64,000 nucleotides of DNA, taken from positions 434,001 to 498,000 of the forward strand of contig JAKZZE010000015.1 of NCBI GenBank assembly GCA_024220505.1. The letters run 5' to 3'. Positions 35,816 to 45,501 of the stretch are shown piece by piece. The stretch's first letter is position 1; every line of letters begins with the position of its first letter. Position numbers and translations under genes: made by a program. This stretch comes from Rhizopus arrhizus (taxonomy: Eukaryota; Mucoromycota; Mucoromycetes; Mucorales; Rhizopodaceae). The notes beneath the pieces were generated by a model. The model saw nothing but the letters and a program-made list of their open reading frames with translations, did no database searches and was not told where the DNA came from.

Positions 35816-37356
35816 CTATAATTCATCCCGTGGGTCTTTATACATCCATAAACCACAATCATCGCAATCCTCTTGTACCTGACAATTAGGCAAGGGGAAC
35901 TCATCTGGTCTTTTTATAATGTTTTCAATCACGTCAGCTATTCTGTGGGTAGCCAGATTGACTCTCCATCCATGATCTTTAACTGTATCCCATATACACA
36001 CCTATGTATGAGGTCTGTTTTTAGAACTTTGTATTTTTAAGGGGAGGTAACTAACCTTTCCTGCATGACAACGGGATTCCATAGCATATCCTGCATAATA
36101 ACAGCCACTCATAGGTCCCTAATAAGCTCAAATTTAGTAAAGATAAAAACGGAAATCAAATAACTTACAGTGCAAACACCAATAAATAATGGATCTGCTG
36201 TATGACCAAAATGCCAGATTGGTAGATCTTTTGCTCCAGGGGCTTGCGGCATATGTAACCTGCGTGATGCTAAGCGATCACCAGGACTTTCAAAGGTAAT
36301 GACTGGTACACCAAATGTCTGACCTACTAAACTGGCAACAGCTCCACCAAGCGAATGACCTGTTAACCAAACTGTAGCATTCGGATATTTTTCGCTAACA
36401 TCCAGATAGATACGCTATATATGGCATCACTTTGAGAAAATCCATTATTGATATATAAGGTAATAAAAAAAACCTACACTAGCATAATCATAGTAGAGTT
36501 CAGATGATAATAAGCTTTTCTCTAAGCACAAACTATCACATTGGTATGGTTGCTGATCATCCTTACATTGACAGATGCCTTTCCATGTGCGATCTACTTT
36601 TGCACAACAGCAAGAAAATAACATGTTGTCCTATATCCAAAAAAAAAGAAAGAGCTTAGCTATCTGATTTGTGTAAGATGTATAAAATTCATACATTAAA
36701 TTTATCTTGTTCTCCAGTAGGTTCATTGTTAAATATAGAACCACTTGTCCCTTTGAATCCAATAATCAATAAAGAATTGTCGTTATTTCCAAAAACATGC
36801 CCTCTCATTCCATTTTCATCCCATCCAAAGGTTGAGTTCTGAAGCAAAATAATAGTTATTATTCTTTCATAAAAAATGATAAAAAGCAACTTACAATTTC
36901 CCAGTTAGAATCCAAGTCATACCACTGATCTTTGCTGCCAATTTTACTATATACATCAAAAGACATCTTTGATAATGTTAATATTGTAGCATGGTCTGTG
37001 ATATCAGGTAGCAAATATGTCAAAGGTTCTGACTCGACAGGTTCGTTGAACAACCTCACTAATTTTTTATGTTTGTCTATTTTTTCAATTTTCGGCCTGA
37101 ATGTAATGCCGGGTACTGAATTTACTACATAGTTTTCTAAATTCTTTACACTCAATTCGTTTTTCTGAAATGTATGAAAATAATGTAAACTACTAGTTGA
37201 AACATCGGAACGATATATTGTCTTTAATTCCATAGGCTGATGTATATTGCCATTTTCATCTACTATTGTATGCCTTTGTTTTAAACTAACAGTTGAATAT
37301 ATTACGATAGAGATAATGATAAAAATAGATAGTCCTTTACAAAAAAATCGAAGCAT
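35816..37356 (-). CDS. ATG15: Autophagic body lipase Atg15
   Basis: Exons 37356-36895, 36838-36695, 36630-36478, 36414-36169, 36118-36056 and 36001-35816 give 417 residues, all junctions canonical. Atg15 is a class-3 lipase delivered to the vacuole by the multivesicular body route to dissolve autophagic bodies. Seen: an N-terminal signal anchor (residues about 5-23, [15 protein letters not shown]), the family segment [20 protein letters not shown], a Cys-rich stretch ([20 protein letters not shown]), the nucleophile elbow GHSLGGA and a later FESPGDR, with a catalytic His candidate near the end ([13 protein letters not shown]). The first 153 nt and about 630 bp upstream are duplicated at 44718-45501. 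Confidence 0.93.
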
Positions 37357-37986
37357 TTCCTTATCGATTTCTATTCCTTTTTTTTTTTTTTTTTTTTTGT
37401 TTGTAAGAAAAAGAGGTGTTTCTTATTCTTGTATTTATTGACTCCGATTCGTGACCTTGTTACAGTTTGAAAAGATCATCTCAAAAACCTATGACTTGAT
37501 GCATGCAGTGTTCTCAAAGAAATTTGCAGGTATCAAAAAAAATTCTGTGGATTCAAAAATAAATTTCGCAATTAGTTTGAGTACAGATGGAATATGAACT
37601 ATTAAGCAGGCTCAGCAGTCCACAGATTAAGGTACTCAAAGACACTCAGAACTATACACAGTCTACTTTGATGACCAAAAGCAGATCTTCATATTAAGCT
37701 ATATTCACCCTCGTTCCATAGCCATAATCAATTACAATAGCTTGAAATTAAATTGAGTCTTTATTACGATGATATAAATAGTAAAAATAATTAAAGAATG
37801 TACTTTTTCTGTCCTGTGAAATTTTTCAACTTTCAACAAGAAATTACAAACATGATCAAATTATGCTTACAGACAAAAAAAAAAGGGTCTATTTATGACG
37901 AACATATTTTGATACTTTCTTAGGATTCCGTACAAAATGCGATCGTTTTAAGAAATATAGACAAAGTAAAACCTTTCTAAAAGATT
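37204..37986. repeat. Segmental duplication copy 1 (ATG15 5' end and upstream)
   Basis: Direct repeat of 44718-45501, about 7.5 kb away. Only scattered substitutions and a one-base difference in an A run separate the copies. It spans ATG15 codons 1-51 and roughly 630 bp of upstream DNA. Confidence 0.9.
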
Positions 37987-38248
37987 GTCGTATCCCAACA
38001 TACTTTAAACATGATTCATATTCAATTTATAAAAAATCAGAGTATTGAATGCTTTACAAATATTTATTACTTTCTTTTCTCTATTATTCGGTCATAACTA
38101 ATTCCACTCCTTTAACTCAATACAAGTTGTTGTAATATAGCTCCTAATGCAATGAGACATAAATGAAAAATAGATCTACTTAAATAATTATAAACAGTCC
38201 ACTTGCATAACCAGGAACAGGTCTTCATACTGAAATTTATTCATGCTA
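37984..38248 (-). repeat. Dispersed repeat C, copy 1
   Basis: Inverted relative to 60278-60540, about 260 bp with clear similarity throughout (shared ends at TTGTCGTATCCCAAC and TTTATTCATGCTA). It sits exactly between the ATG15 upstream duplication and the left inverted repeat at 38253, so it may itself be a mobile-element end. Confidence 0.8.
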
Positions 38249-38252
38249 CATT

Positions 38253-38482
38253 ATTTTCATACAGTGGCTCCACCCCCAAAGTTCGCTTTCCAGCAAGCTA
38301 AATTCGTTTTTTTATTGGACAAAGTTTGTTTTTGTATCAGCTCAATTTTCGTATTTGCATCACTCACAGTTCGCTTAGCTCATTTTCAATATTCGTTTTT
38401 TAAGCATGATTATTTATTAAAATGGTTCTCTGTTGAGACATCTCTGAAAGTTATTGATAGACTGCTGAACAATGTTGCAAAG
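38253..38482 (+). repeat. Inverted repeat B, left copy
   Basis: Contains CAGTGGCTCCACCCCC at 38262, preceded by ATA. It reads as an open frame starting at 38243 and ending at 38491, mirrored by the B2-derived part of the chimeric frame at 44870-44382. Confidence 0.85.
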
Positions 38483-38553
38483 AATCTTTAATGTTAAAAC
38501 ATATCTTCTTTGCACATCAATCAATGATTCAAAATACTAAAAGATTGTGACAA

Positions 38554-39126
38554 GTGCTCGTTATTGATGCTACATACAGGACCAACAATCTCTCGGAATG
38601 ACTCTGATATCCGTTCATGGTGTTCATAATCTGCTAGGATCTTCTTATCAGCTGAAAAAACTTTTCCTGTGGCCTATGGTTTTGTCAGCGATGAGTCAGA
38701 AGCAACATACCAGTGGTTTTTAAAGCGATTGAAAGATGTTATTCAACCCAATACTGATGGTAGTATGCCGGTTTTCGTCACCGATAAATGCCGGGCTCTA
38801 ATGAAAAAAACTAGATATTGTTTTTCCAGAGTCAGCTAAACTCTTTTGTATATGGCATATGATGAACAATATTAGAAGCAATTTAATCAGAGGCTGGTTC
38901 AAAAGTAAAAAAAACCAAAAATAAGTGTATGACACTGATAGAGAAGATTATTCATACCACAAACAAAAGAATATCAACAAATTTCTACCGATCCAAAGAA
39001 CATAACTGATTTTGAAGCATTTGATGATTATGAAGAAACAGACGCAGATAAAGACTTGGATTTTTATGAAGGCATTTCGGAGTTAGATGATGATTTACTA
39101 ATAGCGAAGTATAGAGAGAGCAATTA
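38554..39126 (+). pseudogene. Mutator-like (MULE) transposase relic
   Basis: Pieces in three frames: VLVIDATYRTNNL at the DDE-domain start, MTLISVHGV, then FPVAYGFVSDESEATYQWFL with VFVTDKCRAL (catalytic Asp region) and ESAKLFCIWHM. A final acidic stretch ends DLDFYEGISELDDDLL before a stop at 39124-39126. The order matches the MULE transposase domain (DATYRTN, SDE, TDK, WH). Frameshifts and a stop after NNLSE show it is inactive. Confidence 0.75.
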
Positions 39127-41118
39127 ATTGATCAGGATCCTCAACTTTTTATTTTTTTGCTAAAGACATGATAGAAGACCTGACCAGGTAATTTGTTGAG
39201 GGATTTCTTAAGTTTATGAATGGGTTTGTTGTATCTGAGGGTAGTTCACATAATATGATAATATAAATGTTCACAGTTATAAAAGAAAGATAATATAAAA
39301 GAAACAAGAATAGTTTTAATAAAGAAATCAAATCTATAAGTTGTTGCATAATTTAATATCAAATCAACAATACAATTGAAGGAAGTATACTAAATTGTAG
39401 TTAATTGATAGGAAAACAACAAATGATTCATAATGATGAATATTTGATAATAATAATTCCTACATGAGAGTAGCTAACTCATGCAGGACCTGAACAGGTT
39501 ATTATTTGAAGATACATAATGTTGACATTTACATAATAATATTACTACTGCGACACAAGGGCACGTAGTAGGCTCTTTATACTATTATTCCATATAGAGG
39601 ATATAGGATGCCACAACCAAATATTATCAAGAAGAGATAGTATTTGCAGATAAAGTTATATCTCAGATAATGCCTGGATATACTTTATGAAGAAGTAACT
39701 GTTCACTTTAACTGGCAATGCAATAACAAACAACATTTATTCCTTAACATGAAGTTACCGTTAATTGAAATCTTTTAACATATTTTAAGATATAGAAATA
39801 TATTCCATGTAGAAAAGATTTAAAGTTCATTTCACGTTGTCTAATCGATATGATAAGACCAGGAATATTATAAGTCAACTAGATGAGTTGACATTTAATA
39901 TTCAAAGTAGGAATCTTATTAATAACATAGATTACAATTATAAACCCAACACTAAAACGCCCTAAACACGAAATCATATAAATAGGAGGAGATAATTTTA
40001 AAAGTAGAAGTTTCTTTTGTTTATTTTAACACTTAAATAATTTGTAATAAAATTCTTTAAGTTCGACCTCGTTAATTCTAAGCCTATTACATTTTAAAAC
40101 GGATCATGACAAGAATATGAATGGGAAGCTAAATTGTAATATGGACAATGCTTCCCTCTTGAGTGCGTCTTTCACCGAGAACGAAAATTGCTCTGACAGA
40201 GGGTTTAATTCTGGGGAGTAGGAAGGGAGATAAAGGCAGAGGCATTGTCCATAACTAGATAGCAGTTTTTTTGGAATTCAGGGTTTCCATCCGTAATGTT
40301 CACCGTATCCTCTAACAATCTATCTATAATGGTTAGTTGTCGTTTCTGTTGCCTTCCTTTTCACTCAGCAGTAGATGGTTGGAATGGAAACGGCATAATG
40401 TACCTCTTGGAAGATAACTTCATAGTTGAGCAATGTGGATTGCCATCGTATTGGAATGTTTAAACAAAAACAAGGGCACAGACCAGATAATTTGTTTAAC
40501 GTTCGGTATACATTATATATATAGAGTTAGTAATATGTAACACATTCATAAGGTTCGTTGACGACTTCCTCCGGATGGTAAGGAAACCCAATGTGTGTCC
40601 GTGTACTAAGCCTTTGCAAAGACGATGCAGACATCAGTAACCGTAGATGTTCGTCTCCAGCCTTACAGAAAGAAAACAGCAAGACCTTCGCTGACTACTA
40701 ATCTCCCAGCAACTCATACCATCCAGGTTGTGGAGAAATCCAATGTGTGTCCGTGTACTAAGCCTTTGCAAAGACGATGCAGACATCAGTAACCGTAGAT
40801 GTTCGTCTCCAGCCTTACAGAAAGAAAACAGCAAGACCTTCGCTGACTACTAATCTCCCAGCAACTCCACAATATCGTCAATCCTATAAAGTTACCTTTT
40901 CAAACCAAAATTTGGTAAAGTGGGTATTATTTTTTTTTGTACGTAAAGGTAAAGTATTTTTTTGTTTTGAATTTCCTTAGGGGTACTACAAAATTCTGCG
41001 TCATCATTTTTTTAATCTTTTGTTTTACCCGAAGGGAAATTCATGGATGACTGCTATAAAATCATGCGCATTTAAACTTTTCATTTGTTTCTCTGCCTCA
41101 CTCACACCCTTTGTAACC
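39127..41118. other. Repeat-rich non-coding stretch
   Basis: No gene seen. Around 39970-40095 there is a TATAAATA-like box followed by an AATAAA and an ending in CTATTACA, reminiscent of an LTR end, but no partner LTR was found. An 11-bp inverted pair (ATGGACAATGC/GCATTGTCCAT) lies near 40142 and 40244. A perfect tandem duplication is listed separately. Confidence 0.4.
40591..40867. repeat. Tandem duplication, 152-bp period
   Basis: ATGTGTGTCCGTGTACTAAG starts at 40591 and again at 40743. The two copies are identical for about 125 bp, through CTCCCAGCAACTC. Non-coding. Confidence 0.85.
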
Positions 41119-42890
41119 ATGCCTCCCAAAAAAAAACTCAAAACTTCTATGCCTGGCGATGCTCAATGGTGCTTGGAAAATTCGAGGCTTCTTACCTTTA
41201 AAAAATTTCTTGAAAAATTTGATTGCTTGGACCAGCGTGAATCCGAACAACGATATAATAATATTCTTACAAAATATATTCAAGGCGAAAACAAGGAACG
41301 CGTAAAAATGGAATACAAAACTTGGACTAAGTCTGCTGATTATAAAATATTCTGGAACGATCGAGCTGAATTAGATATTTTATTGCAAACAAATAAAGAG
41401 TCTATCAAGTTTATTGGATCTGTTACTCATCAACGGATGAAAAGTCTAACAGCCAAAGCAAACGCCGTTTCTCAAGCACCAAACACCGATACCAATAATC
41501 AAGCATCAACTGAAGGCGCCATTGATGACTCAGACACAACCAACAACCGTGTAATTGATGTCTCAGAAACAACCAGCAGTGATGCCACTAACTCAAGAAC
41601 AAACGATGATGCTACTGTTAATCAAGAAACAACTAACGATGCTGATACCCACGATAATGACAATACGATCTCTCCATTTGACTTGAACTCCTGCATTGAT
41701 AGTTCAGGTGATGTTGGTGATGGCCCTTGGCTCTTCCGTAGCAAAAACATCACGCGTTTGTTCGAAGATTATCAGTCAATTGTCCAATCTCTGGTCAGCA
41801 AACACGAAGCACTTCCGCTAGAATCATATATTAATGAATTGGCTGCCTTGACACATATTTTAGTCTTAAACAAATATCAACACAGTCCCATTGCCAAGAA
41901 GGTCTTCTCAGATGAATTATTGGATGACTTGGCAGAATCCATGGTATCAGAATCGATGAATTACAATCTCAGCATGAGTGAACAACAGTACATGGGAATG
42001 GCAAAAATTATCAATCAGCTTAGTCTCTCAAAAACCACAAGGGAAAATGCTTTTCTTGAACTTACTCTCATGTCTTCTAGTATGAATTATAATGAAAGAC
42101 GTCTTATCCGTGGACTCACAAATTTGTAAGTTATAAAAAAGGATGGCTTCAACAATCACACTCATTTTTTTATGATGACTTAGGATTCAAAAGCTACCAA
42201 AACTACCTTTGAAAGACAACAGCACCATCAGTGAAAGCGAACTATGGAATACCTATTTTGACCCCCTACTCTCTTGTTTGATCTGCGATCCGGAAAAGCT
42301 TGTGCATTTACGTTGGACGAATGCGACCCCAGGTGAAGGTGGAAAATTACGACCAGATGCAGTTATCTCTAAAAGACAACAACTGGAATATGAAGGCAGT
42401 ATCGGGTACGGAGAAGCCAAGGTAAATCAAGGCAGCTCAAGCAGATACCTTCTATGCATGGACACCCTTCGTTTGGCAATTTTCAACAAAAATGCTATTG
42501 ATGTGAACAAATTGGAAGGCGCACTTGCATTTCAAATTCATGGTAAGGAACTCCCCAGCAGTTCTGAATCTAATGTGCTTTTTTTTTTTTTTTTACTTAG
42601 GCTTCTATATCACATTTTTTATCTCGCGCTTGGTTAGTAATGGTATTTATGTCTTTTATGAAGTAGCCAATCTCCATTTCCCTGAATCATTGGATGACCT
42701 TCCTTCCTTTATTAGCTTAAAGAACATTACACTGCTTCTAGCTGTAAACGATGTCTTTTGGCGCCTGTGCAAAAAATCTGACGATACTGTGACCATTAAT
42801 AATAGGTACAAGGAAACGGTGAACTTGGAAGGATTGATTGGCGCAAGTCAAGATTGTACAAGAACCTGCGCTATGCGATATGGACAATGA
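41119..42890 (+). CDS. Nuclear-targeted protein with PD-(D/E)XK-like signature, uncharacterised dispersed family
   Basis: Exons 41119-42125, 42184-42542 and 42601-42890 give an intact 551-residue protein. The N-terminus PPKKKLKTS is an SV40-like nuclear localisation signal. Residues about 15-110 look helical and basic, about 115-190 are a Thr/Asn/Asp-rich linker, and from about 205 the chain is folded (WLFRSKNITRLFEDYQSIVQ). At residues 392-415 RPDAVIS...GYGEAKV puts Asp394, Glu413 and Lys415 in the spacing of the PD-(D/E)XK nuclease fold. A Phe/Leu-rich C-terminus follows. I recall similar proteins dispersed in Mucorales genomes; a second, broken relative lies at 56690-58492 with the equivalent RADFVLVANGQEVGCSEIKP. 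Nuclease activity is inferred only. Confidence 0.65.
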
Positions 42891-43070
42891 AGACCCACCT
42901 TAAAAGCACACAAATCCACAGCTACAATGAATTGATCCTTTCTTACTTATTCCCATCTCTCTTATGCCAGCCCTTTATTTACTCCTTGTCTATTGGGCCT
43001 CTTTACTTGTTCCCATTCTACATATTACGGTTTTTGTTCAATTAGCGCTTTTTCGAAACCGGATTTGAAC

Positions 43071-44008
43071 TTACAAAACCTTGAAGGGGCAACAAGACAA
43101 TACGGATGACAGCCCGGGTTGACTCGTTTGGTTAGATATGGATAGAGGGCAGCAAAAACCATACTTAAGGGTTCCGTCATAGCACCGTTTAGGGTTATTA
43201 GTTCTCTTGAGAGTCAGGCTTTTCTTCTCGTTGTTACAGAGTCTTGACACAACATTGTTATGAGCAAGGACATTCTGTTCATGTCCTTCAGCATCAATGA
43301 TGACAATAGGTGTTAAATCAAAAGATGCAGATACGTTCAGCAAGTTGCCTTTTTCTCTTTCAGTTGCATCCTATCCTTGACAGGCATACAAAACCGCTTG
43401 TTTATAATAGAGCTGGGATTGAAGCATATCATATGAAATGTGAGCTTAAGTAGATCAAGGGCATCTGTAAGCTTTGGAGGTGATGGTGTCTTTTCTTGTT
43501 GATCAACTTCTAAACAACACAAAAAGTTAGATGTTATGATTGTTCCTCGTCCTACTAAAGTAACATGTTACCAGTATCATTGGTTTTATCGATATTGCCA
43601 TCATTACCAACTTAATGCTGGTTTGCATTTCCATCTGTCTCTTTTTCGTCCATACAGTGTTTATTATTAGAAAACAACTCAACGCAACTGCTGGTGAACT
43701 TGTTGGGGTATTTCTCCTCATCAAGGGATACATTTTGACTATGTTGTTTAAGATGACGGCAGAATGATCGTGTTGTCATGATACTTTTATGACATATAGG
43801 GCAAGTGAAACCTTTTTCATATTTATCGATGGTCAAACCTACAAAAGATAATCAGGTAAGAATGCAGAGAAACAAAAAAACCAAAACAAGGATAAAGCGC
43901 CATACTTTCTCCATGGCACACAACGGCTATGTGGCGATCGCGAGCGTGAATTTTTACGGCAAAAGAATAATCACAGTGATCACATTTTGGCATTTTGTTC
44001 AAGTGCAA
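43071..44008 (-). pseudogene. C2H2 zinc-finger protein, decayed
   Basis: Exons 44008-43906, 43838-43572 and 43509 onward join canonically. Two zinc-binding motifs are seen: KCDHCDYSFAVKIHARDRH and FTCPICHKSIMTTRSFCRHL. In exon 2 an in-frame TAA follows GNANQH, after which the frame continues with VGNDGNIDKTNDT. In exon 3 the frame shifts by one near an A-rich run (about 43350), after which NLLNVSASFDLTPIVIIDAE continues to 43071. I recall similar finger proteins in Mucorales. It is convergent with the nuclease-like gene inside the same inverted-repeat segment. Confidence 0.55.
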
Positions 44009-44381
44009 ACACAGACTGAGAAAAGAGGGACGAAAAAGTGTTCTCCAAGTCGGCGTTCAATTTTTCAATTCTAAAAGAATGGCCGTGCCCATATCAGTGG
44101 TTAGGGTGTAGATAATCACACGCGTAAAGAAATGATGAGGAACAAGAGAAAAGAAGAGTAAAAGATGGGTGATCTTTTCCTGAAATCACTTTAAAAATTG
44201 ATATGTTAGCATATTGTGATTAATCAAAGTATTGCTATTACTACCAGTTATAAGAGCGAATCCACATAAAAGCGAATTCACGTAAAAGCGAGTCCAGTCA
44301 TATAAGTGATTCTGTCGTAGAAGCGAATTTTATTTCATCCACTTTAATGTGACAATGGGAAGTTTTGATTAGGATTTGGGG

Positions 44382-44870
44382 TCAGTAAAGAGAATAGGCA
44401 AAGAGTATTTTGAGTGTTGCATATAAGTCTCTAAAAACTGCGCTTAAATATAGTACAAGCTTATTTGTTTGTCGACTAGCAGAAAGACTCTTTGCAACAT
44501 TGTTCAGCAGTCTATCAATAACTTTCAGAGATGTCTCAACAGAGAACCATTTTAATAAATAATCATGCTTAAAAAACGAATACTGAAAATGAGCTAAGCG
44601 AACTGTGAGTGATGCAAATACGAAAATTGAGCTGATACAAAAACGAACTTTGTCCAATAAAAAAACGAATTTAGCTTGCTGGAAAGCGAACTTTGGGGGT
44701 GGAGTCACTGTGTGAAAATCGGAGCGATATATTGTCTTTAATTCCATAGGCTGATGTATATTGCCATTTTCATCTACTATTGTATGCCTTTGTTTTAATC
44801 TAACAGTTGAATATATTACGATAGAGATAATGATAAAAATAGATAGTCCTTTACAAAAAAATCGAAGCAT
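44382..44870 (-). pseudogene. Truncated ATG15 5' copy fused to repeat B (chimeric open frame)
   Basis: The first 51 codons duplicate ATG15 (signal anchor and start of the luminal domain, one substitution S to R), then at 44717 the frame runs into inverted repeat B and stays open for 111 more codons. It lacks the lipase domain, so it cannot be a lipase. It keeps a near-identical copy of about 630 bp upstream DNA, so it might be transcribed. Confidence 0.7.
44490..44719 (-). repeat. Inverted repeat B, right copy
   Basis: Inverted partner of 38253-38482. Immediately followed by the second copy of the ATG15 duplication. Confidence 0.85.
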
Positions 44871-45501
44871 TTCCTTATCGATTTCTATTCCTTTTTTTTT
44901 TTTTTTTTTTTTGTTTGTAAGAAAAAGAGGTGTTTCTTATTCTTGTATTTATTGACTCCGATTCGTGACCTTGTTACAGTTTGAAAAGATCATCTCAAAA
45001 ACCTATGACTTGATGCATGCAGTGTTCTCAAAGAAATTTGCAGGTATCAAAAAAAATTCTGTGGATTCAAAAATAAATTTCGCAATTAGTTTGAGTACAG
45101 ATGGAATATGAACTATTAAGCAGGCTCAGCAGTCCACAGATTAAGGTACTCAAAGACACTCAGAACTATACACAGTCTACTTCGATGACCAAAAGTAGAT
45201 CTTCATATTAAGCTATATTCACCCTCGTTCCATAGCCATAATCAATTACAATAGCTTGAAATTAAATCGAGTCTTTATTACGATGATATAAATAGTAAAA
45301 ATAATTAAAGAATGTACTTTTTCTGTCCTGTGAAATTTTTCAACTTTCAACAAGAAATTACAAACATGATCAAATTATGCTTACAGACAAAAAAAAAAAG
45401 GGTCTATTTATGACGAACATATTTTGATACTTTCTTAGGATTCCGTACAAAATGCGATCGTTTTAAGAAATATAGACAAAGTAAAACCTTTCTAAAAGAT
45501 T
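44718..45501. repeat. Segmental duplication copy 2 (ATG15 5' end and upstream)
   Basis: Direct copy of 37204-37986. After 45501 the sequence differs completely from the repeat C that follows copy 1. Confidence 0.9.

Larger units (their letters stand above)
38253..44719. mobile_element. 6.5-kb segment bounded by ~230-bp inverted repeats
   Basis: 38253-38482 and 44490-44719 are inverted copies with few differences. Reading inward each runs ATTTTCA(T/C)ACAGTG then G/A-CTCCACCCCCAAAG, followed by several spaced TTCG(C/T)TT-type motifs. Related AGCGAA motifs recur near 44250-44330. Inside are a Mutator-like transposase relic, an intact PD-(D/E)XK-like gene and a decayed zinc-finger gene. No clear target-site duplication was found, so this could be one large element, a nested set, or two solo ends in inverted orientation. 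Confidence 0.6.

Noticed and set aside
39150..40100. Possible complete LTR
   Set aside because: TATA and polyadenylation-like signals exist but no matching second LTR, primer-binding site or pol sequence was found in the window.
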